In this document: in pieces, positions 42,621 through 54,699 of the stretch
Position numbering within the stretch: the stretch's first letter is position 1
Layout: each line of letters opens with the position of its first letter
Assembly (NCBI RefSeq): GCF_035046485.1
Contig: NC_085138.1
Location: 332,054,421 to 332,118,420, forward strand
Length of the DNA stretch: 64,000 bases
Source: Aedes albopictus
Lineage: Eukaryota; Arthropoda; Insecta; Diptera; Culicidae
Direction of reading: 5' to 3'
Made by a program: the position numbers and the translations under genes
The notes under the pieces: model-generated
What the model saw: only the letters and a program-made list of their open reading frames with translations
Told to the model about the DNA's origin: nothing
Database searches by the model: none

Positions 42621-43640
42621 TATTTAGTCAAATAGACTGCTAGAGGTTCTCAGAACCACCATTAAAGCAAAAAAGGTATTAGGTTTTATGGTGGTTTTCA
42701 AAACTTCTACAAGACAAATTGGTCATCAAAATGTTACTTGGGAGAAAACCCCTTCTGCGTCTCTTTAACTGTATCGTATCTTCTCCTCCCACTTTCAAGT
42801 TTTTTTTTAGAAAATGGAAACAAATTTTCTCAGAAATAAAAAAAAAATAAACTGAAAAAGTTTTCCACAAAATTATCCACAGTTGTGAAAATTCGTTAAG
42901 AAAAGCCGGAAAAACTATGCCCGAACTCGTGGAAAATTTTCAAAAAATATATATTTGATAAGGTTACTATTGAAGCTTTATTCGCCGAAATATTGGAAAT
43001 GCACATTTTTTTCATTTTTGAGTTATGGCCAATTTTGTGAAAAATGTCCAAATGTGTGATATAAGCATTTTATGAAAAATCATAACTTAAGAACGAAGCA
43101 TCGTAGAAACAAAGTTTTTTAATGAAAATAAAAGCAAATTTTCTCAGAAATCAAAAACAAATATGGAGTGGAAAAAGTTTTCCATAAAATTTTCCATAGT
43201 TGAGAAAATTCATAAAGAAAAGCCGTAAAAACTATGCCCAAACTCGTGGGAAATTAAAAAAAAAATATTTTTGAGAAGGTAATTTCATAAGCTTCGATCG
43301 CTGAAATTTTTGGAGGCTTACATGGTCATTTTTCACTAAATTGGTCATAACTCAGGAAATAAAAAAAAGTACATTCCAAAAATTTCAGCGATCAAAACAT
43401 AGAAATAACCTACTCAAGATTGTTTTTTTTTTTTTGAAAATTTTCCACGAGTTCGGGCATAGTTTTCCCGGCTTTTCCTTAAAAATTTTCTCAAATGTAG
43501 ATAATTTTGTGAAAAACTTTATTCAGTTCATATTTTTTTGGATTTCTGAGAAAATTTGCTTTCATTTTCTGAAAAAAAAAAACTTTGTATCTATGATGAT
43601 TCGTTCTTAAATTATGATTTTTTCAAAGTAAGTAATGTCA
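42621..43640. repeat. Foldback with an extra direct copy (3 x ~260 bp)
   Basis: A unit with TTTCTCAGAAAT, GAAAAGCCGGAAAAACTATG CCCGAACTCGTGG occurs at about 42790-43050, again at 43081-43345, and inverted at about 43362-43616 (centre near 43348). The outer pair forms a hairpin of ~260 bp arms. Boundaries and TSD unclear. Confidence 0.75.
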
Positions 43641-43715
43641 GGGGAACACAGATAATTTCCACCTGAGTTTTCCGGGACAATAGAAGACCCTGAACTTTTC
43701 TTACTTTTTTTTGTT

Positions 43716-43931
43716 TATAGGAATCGCGCCACTTGGGCTTCTATATTCGTCTGTTTTCCACTATAACTCAGTCAAATTTGAACCAATTGACACAACTTTT
43801 AGAATGTGGTGAGATAGGTATAGTATCTACCCGTGTACAACATTTCAAGTCAATTGGTTCAAAATTGACTGAGTTATAGTGGAAAATAGACGAAAATAGA
43901 AGCCACCGTCCAAGTGGCGCGATACCCTATA
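43716..43931. mobile_element. Interrupted palindrome MITE (~216 bp)
   Basis: TATAGG(A)ATCGCGCCACTTGG arms of about 75 bp (to CAATTGAC) face each other across a ~60 bp centre. The ends look TA-bounded. No frame. Confidence 0.75.
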
Positions 43932-44216
43932 TCCATGAGTCCAGCCTGTGGAAAAAGTTTCATGAAAATCTGAGACCTTTCGACCCAATTTGTACGATAA
44001 TAAAAAAAAATCCCCAGGTGCATCATTTCAGCAACCAAATGCGTTTTCTTGAACCCAAAAATAATGTAACACTTGCTTTACTCCTCATACCAGAAAAATA
44101 ACCAACTCTCAAGATAAAAAAAAACTTATCATAACTCAAATTTATGATTCAAACGTTTCGTGACATTTGCCTCTGTTTCCAAACAAAAAAAAAAGTTCCG
44201 AATAAAAAGACAAAAA

Positions 44217-44431
44217 AAAAGACAATTACACCGTCTTCGACCTTGCGGCCTCTACAGACTGAACATTACAAACATTCGACAACGGACAACACATATAACA
44301 CCCAGTGGCCCAGTGGAGAATCTTCCGTTCAACGAAAAGTTTCCCCGACTAGAGCGGGAATCGAACCCACACTCCGAGGCTTACGAGACACCTAAACGAC
44401 TGACGCCGCTAACCGCTCGGCCACGAAGCCC
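44217..44431 (-). mobile_element. tRNA-Ser-like headed SINE
   Basis: The minus strand reads GGGCTTCGTGGCCGAGCGGT TAGCG, then a long variable region and GGTTCGATTCCCGCTCTAGT, resembling a type II (Ser-like) tRNA. It ends AGGTCGAAGACGGTGTAATT. Family mate at 54022-54240. Confidence 0.8.
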
Positions 44432-44439
44432 AAAAAAAT

Positions 44440-47209
44440 GAAGAAAAAATGCATTGTAAAAACTTTTAAGAAAACTTAAGTAAAATATAATAAAGAATTC
44501 CTGGAGCAATCTCTGAAGGAATGCCCAGAGATACATCTGAGTCAACCACTGGTGCAAATTCTGAAATAAATAGAAATTTTTGAAAGTATCACTGAAGGAA
44601 TTTCTCAACACCTGGAGAATGTTCAATTGGAATCCATATTAAAGTACTTCCGAATTTTCGAAAAGGAATCTCTGGAGGAATCTTTAAGTCGATCTCTGAA
44701 ATTGTTTCGAAAAAATTCCTTATTTATTTTATTTCCTAAAATGTTTGTCTTATTTTGAAAACAAAACATTTGAGCAGTAGCTGGAAGAATGCGAGCGAAA
44801 TTCCTGAAGAAATCAAGGAGATGATTTTCTGAAGGGATACTTGAAGAATTCCAGAAGAAACCACTTCATGATATCTGTAAGAATTTCTATAGGAATTCCT
44901 GGACGAGTTCTTGCTGGAACAACAGAGAGCAACCTTTCAAGAACCTTTGTAGAGTTACATTTTAGCGAATTTAAAATTGAATCCTTCGAGATTCGAATTA
45001 ATTTTTGGAAGATTTTTTGAATGAATCCATTAGGGAATACCGGGAGAAATTTCGAATGAATTTCTAAAGAAATTCCTGAAACAGTATTTGGAAGATTTTT
45101 AAAGTTTCTAAATAAATCCTTGGAAGATTTACCGAGAGAATATGTAAAGTTACTCCTTGGGGATTTTTCAGAGGAATTCTACAGGAATTGATGAAAGATT
45201 TCCTGAAAAACACAGATACATTTTTGAGAGAATTTCTGAAGGGATTTAGTTTTCTAAAAATTTTAGAAAATTCATGGATAAATTTCTTAAATAATTCTTG
45301 TCGGATTTTCTGAACAACTTTTTTTTTGTCTTTTTTTAGGAATCCGTAGTGGAGAATGATACGTTAACATAATCCAGGAAAGATTTCTGGGAGTATTTGA
45401 GGTGGAATCCCAAGAGGAATTTCTGAAGAAATTTTCGGACGATATTTTCAGAATCCTTGGAGAAATTTCCAAATGTTTGAATTTTCAGAAGCAATCGCTA
45501 GAGAAGTTTCTAAAACAAATTCTTTTTTGAAAGAATCCATAAAGGAATACCTTGAAAAATTTCTAGAGGAATATCTGAAGGGAGTTCAAAAAAAAATTTT
45601 GGAAGATTTTTTGAACAAATACCCGGAAAAATTTCTCAAGGAATGCCTGAAAAACTTCTGAGGAAATCATTGGATCAATTTTCGAAGAAATCGTCTAAAA
45701 AAATCATGAAAGAACTTCTGAAGCAATTCTTGCAAGTTTTCCTGAAGGATTTTTTCTGTTTTCTTGAGAACCATTAGTAAAATTTCTGGAAAAATTCTTG
45801 AAGGAAGATTTATGGAAAGAATTAGGCAAGGGTTACTGGGAATGTTGACGAATCCATAAAGGAAATTCCGCAATAATTTTCGGACGCTTATTGGAATTGG
45901 CGTATTTTTGTTTAAAGCTATCTTCGGAGAAGTTTTTCTATTCATTGGAAGATTTTTTTTTTTCAAAGAAACCGTGACGGAGTTCCTGGGAAAATTGTGA
46001 AGAATTTCAAAATCTTTTCTAAAAAAAACCGCAAAAGGAATTTTGAAGAAGAATTCCTTGGACAAACTTCTGAAGAAATCCTTTCTAGAAATTATCGAAA
46101 AAACCCTGGAGGAATTTTGAAGCAATTTTTCAAGATTTCTTGGAGAATTCACTTAAAAAATCTGAAGTAGTCTCTGAGGAATTCTCTTAAGGAATCATTC
46201 TGCAGTTATTTCTGCAGAAATTTCAAAAAGGAATGTCTGGATGAGTTCCTGAATAAATTCCTTAAAGTACCTGTGCAGAAACATTTAGCCTTATTATTCT
46301 AAATATCTCAGGATGAATTTTTGAAAGACTCCCTGCAGGAACATCTGGTTGAATCTATGGGAAATTACTGAATAAGTAAAGGATGTCATTCAAAAAAAAA
46401 ATGCCTGGAAACTGCTTCAAAGAATATCTGTATGAATTTCTTCAGGAATCGGTTCCATCGATTCTTACTGGAACAACTGAAACATCATTTTGAGAAATTG
46501 CTGTAGACATTTTCTAGAGGATCTAGAGAATCCGTCGAGAATTCCTTGTACGGTTTTCAAGTGAATTCTGGGAAGACTTGTTTAACGATACCGTGAAAGT
46601 GTTGCAGAAGAATTTTGAAAGTAATCTCTGAAGAAAAGAAGGAGTTTTTAGAAGCTATTCTGAAAAAAAAAAACAGGATGGATTTCTGAATGAATTTCCG
46701 AAGGATTTCCGGAAGGAGTCCCTAGAGAAAAGTCTAAATAAGGATTTCCGAGGATTATTGAAAAAATATCATTTGAAGAAATTAATGGAGGAATTCCTGA
46801 AAAGCATGAATGATTTTCTGGAAGAGTTTTTGTCTGTTTTGGGAGGAACCTTAAGTAACATTTTAGAAAGAGCCTGTGTAGGAAGATTTCTGGGAAAAAT
46901 ATAGTAAAATCGTTAAAGGAATTTTTGAACGATCTTTTGAAAATCGGCCGGAAGAATTTAAAAAGAAATCCTTGGAGAAATTTTCGGAAAAAATCCCTTG
47001 AGGAGTTTCTGAATGATTTTCCGAAGGGATCCCTGGAGCAGTTTCTAAATAAAACCTTGGGAGATTTATTGTAAGAATCCGTAAACAAATTCCTGCGAGA
47101 ATTTTAAAAGTTATCCCTAGAGGAAGCTTTTAAAGAATTTTTGGAAGATTTTCTGACAAAACCCGGAAGAATTTCTGAAGAAATCGCTGAAAGAAATACT
47201 ATAGGAATT
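44440..47209. repeat. Long degenerate GGAATTTCTGAAGAAATC minisatellite
   Basis: 2.8 kb of diverged units in one polarity. The 161- and 146-codon minus frames (45667-46152 and 46648-47088) consist of FPRNS/FRKDF-like repeat translations and are not genes. Confidence 0.8.
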
Positions 47210-47378
47210 CTTGAAGCAAACCCGTGCACAAGGGGAAGGGGGGAGGGGGTTGTTTATTAACCCCCCCCCCCCCCTCCCTATTACCTACGAATCATACACT
47301 AGGCGCCTCTCCGCCTTTTGCCGAAATTGGCAAAAACCCCTCCCTTGGCGCCACTTCTGTGCACGGGCCTGCCTTGAA
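47210..47378. mobile_element. MITE (157 bp) with CCCGTGCACA TIR and 6 bp TSD
   Basis: GCAAACCCGTGCACA and (inward) GCAGGCCCGTGCACA bound 47216-47372. CTTGAA lies at 47210-47215 and 47373-47378. Runs of G and 14 C (about 47261-47274) lie inside. Superfamily unknown. Confidence 0.78.
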
Positions 47379-47379
47379 A

Positions 47380-48450
47380 GAATTTCTGAAACAATTCATG
47401 CACAATTACCTGGAAGGTTTTCTTTTCTGATCTCTGAAGGGAGATTTATTGAAAGAATCCGGGAAGGATTTCTGGGGGAATTCATAGAAGAATCCATAGA
47501 AGAAAATTCCCAAAGAAATTTTGAAGGATCATTGACCAACCCCCGGAAGAATACCCGATGAAATATGTAAATTTATCCGTGGAAGATTCTTTTAAAGAAT
47601 ATCTGAAGAATTTTTGGATTAATAAGGCTGGAACAAATCTTATTTACTTCTTTTGTCACTTTACTCGTTGACTCGTCAAGGGGAGGATGATCAATAATAA
47701 ATGTTTTTTGTTCAAAAGTACCCGAACAATTGAGCAAAATTGTCGAACTCATCGGATTTATTGAGAAATTTTCTCGATGACTCTAATTTCACTTTAATTT
47801 TGTTTTTAATTTCTTGGATAATTTATTTGTGTCCCCCTCAAAATGTCGAATTCTGACCAAAATTTTCCGGAGGGGGGTGGGGGGTGTTGTAACATAAGAA
47901 AAATCAAAATTTGTGTCGGTCTAAAATTCTGAAAAAATCTTACAAATTTCTAAAGGAATTCTGGGACAAGATTCACAACAAACCCTTGTAAGATTTTTTT
48001 GAAAAACTAACGAAGAAACGTTTCATGGAATTTCTGAAGGAATCCTTTGAAAAAATTACCGAAAAACGTCCCTAGAGGAATTACCGGACAAATGTCGAAA
48101 GATTTTTTCAAAGGACTGTTAGAATTTCTGAACAAATATCTACAGAAATTTAAGAAATACCTGGACGAATTTTTTAAGGCATGCCTAGGTGTTTTAGAAA
48201 GTTTTAGGCGAATTTCTTATTAAATTTCTAGAGAATCCCCCGAGAAGAAAGAATCTTAAAGCAATCAGTGCAGAAAATATCCGAATAAATCCCTGTTTTT
48301 TAACCACAGTAAGGGATAGGAAAATTCCTAAGGAATTCTTGGAGATATTTCTGAAGGAGTTTTTAGATGAGTATCTGAAAATCCATCGAAAAAAAATAAA
48401 AAGAAATCACTGCAGGATTTTCATGTTGATTTTTGTAAATTTCATGCCGA
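47380..48450. repeat. Degenerate GAATTTCTGAAGGAATC minisatellite
   Basis: Continuation of the 44.4-47.2 kb tract, with a non-repeat stretch at about 47630-47920. Confidence 0.7.
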
Positions 48451-49845
48451 TTAGAGCGCACCAATTTCTTAGAACTTTGCAGTATAGAGTATTCTTATTT
48501 ATTTATTATTTTTATTTGAAAAGCTGATTATTCAGTAAGGAACTTAGAGTAACTCGATGACACCAGTGACTGATACACCACGAATCATAGTTTTGTCCAC
48601 GCAATCAGTCCTGCCACCCCAACTTGTATCAAGTTGGTTGCTCCATTCGTTTTACCGGCCATTGTCTCATAGGCGGATGGAGGCGGCGGCGGCAAAGGCG
48701 ACGTTGTTGCAATTTCTGCCAAGTACAGCAAAAATGGCATTGATAAATTTAGCCCTGTTCCCCATTTCTCGTACCTTTACAATCACACACACACACACAC
48801 ACACACAACAAGAGACATAAGCAACACTTTGTCGCCGGGCAATAAATAAATGTGTACAACAATAATATCTGCTACCGGTACCGGAAAAGGTCTTCCCTCC
48901 CGGGCGCACGCCCCCAAAACTCGTCCACCCACATCTTCTCAGCTGACTGCACTGCACTCTGGAAGTTGGCTGGAGCGATGATGCTCTGCGCGCCCTCGTT
49001 GCTTTCTGTCATCCCCGAGGGGGTGGGAAATCACCCACTTTCGGGTGCGCATTGTGATGCTGCTATTTTGACCAATTTCCAGCGCCAAATGGGTGTCCCA
49101 CTCAAATAGACTAGGTTTTTTTTTCGGTCGGTGTTCTCTCGCCGCACCGCATTCTGTGGAAATTGGAACATTTGTCCAAAACGGTACAATAACCAACCAT
49201 TATTTCCTCCATCCCATATTTACGTTACGCGACAATACAACATATTTGTGTCGAGTGTTTATGCGGTGTTGGCGTGGCGAGGGGTGGGTCATGATTGTAA
49301 CCGAAAAACTCTTACGGGTGCCATTGAGAGGTTCCCTCGGGAGGTCAAGAGGGAGCGGTGTAAGAGCAAAAGTCACTTGTTTTTGTTTGTATGTTTTTCT
49401 CGATTGCGTCTATTTGCACTTGCTGTAGCTGAAATCGCGCACAACAGTGTTTGTGGGAGGGAGAAGAGAGGAAGAAGGTAGAAGTTGCAGCCAGCTGAAG
49501 GTGATGATGATCGTAGATACGATCTGCGGTCAGCAGTGGTGCGGTTCTCCCACAATGGAGGCGGCGATGGTCCAGCTGTTTGAAGCGGAAATATATCGCA
49601 AAAACGTGGGATCGGAATCGAGAGCAACATTGTATGGTATGGTCATTTGCTGCCGGAGGAAGCCATTAACAGAAGCACATAAGGTTTAATTAAATTTACG
49701 AGGCTGGCTTTTTGTATGCTGGAAATATTCGGGAGATATGATGGCACGGCTACAGACACTTGTATATTGATTTCAAGACTTTTGCTTAGGCTAACCACAC
49801 CAAGTAAAAATTACAACGTGAAATTCCTTGGTATACATTTTCTAG
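48451..49845. other. Low-repeat block with (CA)n
   Basis: Balanced composition and many overlapping frames of 60-116 codons on both strands, none with a recognised domain. (CA)n at 48784-48808. It could be host non-coding DNA near a gene. Confidence 0.35.
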
Positions 49846-50061
49846 TTCTTCTGTTTGACACTACGTTCCCACTGGAACTAAGCCAGCTTCTCTTCAACTT
49901 AGTGTTCTTAGAGCACTTCCACAGTTATTAATTGAAGATCTTCCTTTGCCTGCCATTGCATGAGTGTGTATAAATAATTTGAGGCAAGTACGATGATACA
50001 CTATGCCCAGGGAGTCGAGAAAATTTTCCGGAACGGCGATACCACTAGGCTTACTGGAGAC
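49846..50061 (-). mobile_element. tRNA-derived SINE, B-box region deleted
   Basis: Tail TTCTTCTGTTTGACACTACG, body GCCTGCCATTGCATGAGTGT and head ACCACTAGGCTTACTGGAGA align with 12202-12432. About 30 bp with the B box is missing. Confidence 0.82.
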
Positions 50062-50127
50062 ATACATGCACGTAATAGAAACATGTTTGATTTAAAAAAT
50101 GAAATTTGAATTGTGAAAATAAATCCA

Positions 50128-50215
50128 CGTGATCCGATGGGAATCGAACCCAATACTCCCAATTCGCTAGACGGGCGCTTCTTACCTCCAAGCTACGGAA
50201 CCACTTGACCATCTC
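50128..50215 (-). mobile_element. tRNA-like segment
   Basis: The minus strand reads GGTTCCGTAGCTTGGAGGTA AG and GGGTTCGATTCCCATCGGAT. A tRNA-like head without a SINE body, comparable to 15310-15405. Confidence 0.55.
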
Positions 50216-50439
50216 CGTCCTTTGAAGGCACAGAACTTAACTCGATTCCACCAATGTACATGGTTTGTTTCCTTTCACAATCCAAATCTCCTTCGGATGG
50301 AATCTTTCTCGGAGCAGCCGCGGAAGTGGCCAATGTATTAAAAAAAATATGAAGTTTTGAATGTCGCAACTAGTTTATATGTGATACCCCCATATGCTTA
50401 AAAGATTTTCCCAGTACACGCAACTGGGGATCTGGAACA

Positions 50440-50985
50440 ACAGAATTCGTCCAGGCATTCCTTCGGAAATTTCTTTGGGAATTCCTTGGAGAAATTCTCG
50501 AATTTAGTTTATGTCAACCCCCCCCCCTCCTCCTCAAAAATCTCAAAAATTGAAAACATGGCGACTCATGACTCTATTTTCAACAGAAAAAAAATATTCA
50601 AGCAGCAATTTCTTATAGTTGAATTTTTTCTCAATATTTGGTATATGTTTTATTTTTTCAATAGTTTTTTTTTTCTTTAATTTGTTTTTAACCCCCACCC
50701 CCTCGTACCCGATGAGAGGTCTTGGCCATAAATGAAAAATAATATTTTCATCGGCCTTATTTCAAGAATTTCTTCGGAAGTTTGGCCAGGATGTTTTTGA
50801 AAAGTCCTCATTATATTTCTTCAAGAATTCTTCCATAAATCACTCATGAAATGTCTCCAGCTAATGCTTTAGACATTTTTTCAGAAATTTTTCCAGTGTT
50901 TCTCTACCAATTTTCTCTAAGGATTTTTCAGATATTCCTAACGGAATGTCTATGGCAATTTCTTTGGAAATACACCGTGGGACCT
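50440..50985. repeat. Degenerate minisatellite with C- and T-runs
   Basis: TTCCTTCGGAAATTTC units flank a C-run at about 50518-50527 and a T-rich 50.6-50.7 kb segment. Confidence 0.5.
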
Positions 50986-51246
50986 CATAAGACGAAACTG
51001 GATGCATTTTCTCATATTTTAATTTTTTATTTGTTATAAATAACTAAGCAATATTTTCAAAATTGGTTTTCATACGCATCAAGGTGGATAATGGATATAC
51101 GTCGCTCAAGTTTTTTTGCGGATAATGTTTTTAGTTTTTAAAAAAACATTTTTACCAAAATTTCTTAAAAATTTGTTTTCGGAAAAGAGAAACATTTTTC
51201 ACCAGGAAACAAAATTCAGGGGATACCCTGATCCTTCCTGTGAGTA

Positions 51247-52532
51247 CCGTCAAACGGGGTTACTTGCAACAGCGGTGTAACTTGCAACACGATGGCATAC
51301 ACTAAATGTGAAGTATTTTCTAATAATAATGAAAACTAGTATGCCCTTCTATTCCGGTTATAGGGATTATGTATACCAAGGATCGATTTAGTGGAAAAAA
51401 TAGTTTTGTTTCTTTGTTTATTGTTTTGCTACACTGTTAAAACGGTTTGCTCATTTTATGCCATAAAAACAAGTATGAAAATCGTGTTTCACCTCTCCCC
51501 TATGGTAAGTGCGATAAGTCTGATGACCTTGGTTGCAGTTAGGGTACCTAATAGTAAGCTTAGCTCAACGATAAAAGTTTAATAAACTTATCGACTAAGT
51601 TATGTAAAAAATCATTATTATATTCGTCAACCACTATGGGGTAACTTGCAACAGTTAAATTTGACAAAATCTTCTATTATTTATCTTCATTTCACGATAT
51701 TTTTGACAGAAATAACCGAAACGGATCATTTCTTGATTACGTAACAAGTTCATTTTTAAATGACAACTCATTTTTTACATTTTTTTGAACGTGATTTTCA
51801 AAAATTGTTAGGAAATACCATATTATGGAGTTTCATTCATGTTACATCTTGTTAAAAGTTTAATTTAATTTATTAGCGCTTCAAAACAATCACCAACAAC
51901 CAAGAACCAAGATGGACTAAATTATTTCAGCTGAGCTTCAAAATCCATACATATTTTATATTTGAGGGACGTGAGACCTGTTGTTAAACGATATACTCTC
52001 ACTTGCAATAACTATCAACCCTTTCATGAAAAATTATATGTCAATTGGTTAGTGTACATCTTAACAATGCATTTTTCATGCATTTCATCCAAAAATTACT
52101 ATACGACTAAGCACTAGAATGTTCGTGCTGTTTAATGATAGCTAACTTAACTTCATGTCCTGTGTTGCAAGTTACCCCACGGATGGGGAAACTTGCAACA
52201 AGCATGTATTTCGTACCTCCTGATTAGGTGACAACATATTTTGTTAAATCAATTGCTGCATAGTATTCTACTCTGGGTAATTAAGCTGCTAGTACACAGG
52301 GTCAAATATTTGTCCGAAAAGAAACCAATGCTCAAACATCTTGTTTGACTCGATCAAATTTTCATTAGTGTCAAACTGATGTTGTTTCTTGAGTTCTTTC
52401 CTTGTCAAATATTTGACCCTGTGTACTACTAGCCTTAGCGTACACGATGCTTTACAGGATGGTTCAAATGTTTAGATTTTCAATGATATTGTTTCAAAGT
52501 CGAAAAGTGTTGCAAGTTACCCCATTTGACGG
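51247..52532. mobile_element. Tc1/mariner-type element (1286 bp) with GTAACTTGCAACA repeats
   Basis: CCGTCAAACGGGGTTACTTG CAACA and (inward) CCGTCAAATGGGGTAACTTG CAACA, with TA at 51245-51246 and 52533-52534. GGGGTAACTTGCAACA recurs inside at about 51638, and in both orientations at 52165-52200, like transposase-binding subterminal repeats. No transposase frame. Confidence 0.87.
52291..52427. mobile_element. Small palindromic MITE (137 bp), nested
   Basis: AGTACACAGGGTCAAATATT TG arms mirror each other. Located inside 51247-52532. TSD not clear. Confidence 0.75.
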
Positions 52533-52625
52533 TATGTATGGAAACTGATTTTGAAATATTGTGCCGTTATTTAATAAAAAAAAATCAAAAACCAATAAAA
52601 CGAAGAAATGCATCCAATTTTGCCG

Positions 52626-54010
52626 TAAGGAATTTTTCCAAGGATACCATCGGGACATCCACCAGGGATACCTTTGAAAATTGCTTCAGGAACTGCTCTG
52701 GGAATGCCTTCAGGGCTTTTTTCTGGAACTCTCCCTGCGTTTTTTTCGTGCTTTTTCCAGATGTTATTTCTGGAACTTATATGAAAATTCCTCACGGGAT
52801 TTATTGAGTAATTTCTCCAGAAATACCAGGAATTCCATTGGAAAATCCAGGGATTTCTTCAGGAATTCCATCAGGGATTCCTTATTAATTCCTCAAGCGA
52901 TCCCTTCACAATTTCTCCATTGGGAAATCCTCCAGGAATTCTAGGGTTTTCATCGAGAATTCACCCCTTGCTTCTATTGGACATATCTGCACTTTTCAGG
53001 AATTACTTCAGTAACTCTTTCAGAGATTCTTTCTAGAATGCTTCTAAGAATTTGAATTATGATTCGCTCGGCAATTCCTCCAGGGACTTTCCAGGGGTTT
53101 TTCGGTAGCTCCTCTAGGGATTCCTTTGAGAATTCCTGCAAGAATTTCTTCAAGTATTTCTCCATTCCTCCAGTTATTTCCTTCAGGGACGCCTTCGTGA
53201 ATTCTCCAGAGAGTACTTAAGGAATTCCTCCTGAGATTGGATCGGAGATTCCTCTATGGTTTTGATTGAGAATGGATCCAGGTCCGCCATTAAAAACACT
53301 TCCATGCTGGGATTCCCAAGTGAATTTAACCTGCGATTCTTTCGTTAATTCCTTGAGGGATTTGTTCGCGAAATTCTCTTGATATTGCGATTTGGAAATA
53401 CTTCCAGGGACTTTTTCGGTGGTTCCTTCTGGAATTCCTCCAGTGATTCTGTCGAGAATTCCTCCTGATATTTTTAAAGTAATTTCTTCAGAGAAGAATT
53501 GTCCAGCTTTCTTTTTTTCAGGATCGCTTCAAGAACGTCGTGGAGGTTTGTTCCAGGGATTCCTTGAAAAAATTCTTCAAAAAATGCCGTTTGATATTTG
53601 TCCAGGATTTGCTTCGGAAATTCTTCATCGGATCGTTTCAAAACTCCTGCAGAGATTTCTCAGGAATTTCCTCTAAGTTTCTTTGAGCAATCCTTCCAGT
53701 GAATCTTTTGGAAATATTCCCAATGGGATACCTAACGTGTAAAGTGTTTTACTTTATCAACACATTCATCTGGATTTCATCTGGAATTTCTTTTTTTGAG
53801 GATTTCTTCTGGGAAAACAACATTCTCATGGATGCTTTGCAGAATTCCTTCGAGAATCACACCAAGAAAATGGTGGAGAATTGTTTTAGGGATTAATTGC
53901 AAAGTTTCTCATGTATTTTTTTTTCTTTTTGAAGTTTCCAAAGAAAATTCCGAGATTTTATTTTGCTTTCGTTTTCATTATTTTAAAGGATTCTGAAAAC
54001 CCAAAAAATT
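52626..54010. repeat. Degenerate TTCCTCCAGGGATTCC minisatellite
   Basis: Diverged AATTCCTTCAGGGATTCC units in one polarity. Frames of 87-94 codons are repeat translations. Confidence 0.78.
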
Positions 54011-54021
54011 CTTCCCCGCTT

Positions 54022-54240
54022 GAGCTTTGTGGTCGTGTGGCCAGCACCGTTAGTTGTTTGGGTGTAATGTGGATGCCATGGAGTGAGGGTTCGATTCCTG
54101 CTCCAGCTGGAGGGAAACTTTTTTCGGACGTAAAACTCTCCGCTAGTCCAGTGAGTTTTGTGTGTGTTGTTCGCTATTTCAAGTTAGTGATCGTTCAGCC
54201 TGTGCAACCTCTGGCTGAAGACAGTGTAATGTCCTTAAAA
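54022..54240 (+). mobile_element. tRNA-headed SINE, CTGAAGACAG tail
   Basis: GAGCTTTGTGGTCGTGTGGC C (A box), GGTTCGATTCCTGCTCCAGC (B box) and CAACCTCTGGCTGAAGACAG TGTAATGTCC. The plus-strand member of the 44217-44431 family. Confidence 0.82.
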
Positions 54241-54519
54241 AAAGTATTTTTGAAAGAACTGTTTGCGTTTGGATGAACCTCTGCAAGTGTCTAATCAATT
54301 GTTTGAGGGATACCCGAAGAAATGTCTTGTTCTTCCCTCAAAGAAAGCTTTGAAAAATATGGGAACAATTGTTCGTAGGAATATTCATTTTTTAAGGTTT
54401 CTAGCGTGAATCACTGGAAGCATTTCAAAAAAAATCAACATTGTTTTAAAAAGACTCTGGAGATTCTTTCGAATGAAACATTAAAGACATTAATGAAATA
54501 ATCACAAGGCTTTTATCTA

Positions 54520-54580
54520 GGCAGCGTCCATTTATTACGTAACACTAAAATATAAATTTTTCGATCGGCTGATCTTTTGA
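54520..54580. mobile_element. Solo end of a GGCAGC PIF/Harbinger-type MITE
   Basis: TAGGCAGCGTCCATTTATTACGTAACACT matches one terminus of 41792-41959. The other end is absent. Confidence 0.6.
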
Positions 54581-54699
54581 GTTATACTAATGTGGGGAAC
54601 AGTGGTATGGTCACTCATTTATCATTCATTTTTCGACCAAATGGCATTCGGCCTTGCATTCACTAAGTTTGGGCTCCAATGAGGGAATCTACCTAATTC

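Larger units (their letters stand above)
50990..52625. mobile_element. Outer inverted repeat (~90 bp arms) around a TA element
   Basis: GGATGCATTTTCTCATATTT ...AATATTTTCAAAATTGG (51000-51083) is mirrored at about 52536-52620, directly outside the 51247-52532 element. An older palindromic element appears to host it, with ~160 bp of extra sequence on the left. Confidence 0.6.

Noticed and set aside
45667..46152. 161-codon open frame on the minus strand (and similar long frames at 46648-47088, 14406-14771, 55407-55772 and 728-1237)
   Set aside because: All lie in degenerate minisatellite, and their peptides repeat FRNS/FLKKFP or GFRGV-like blocks. No domain, no codon bias, no start context.
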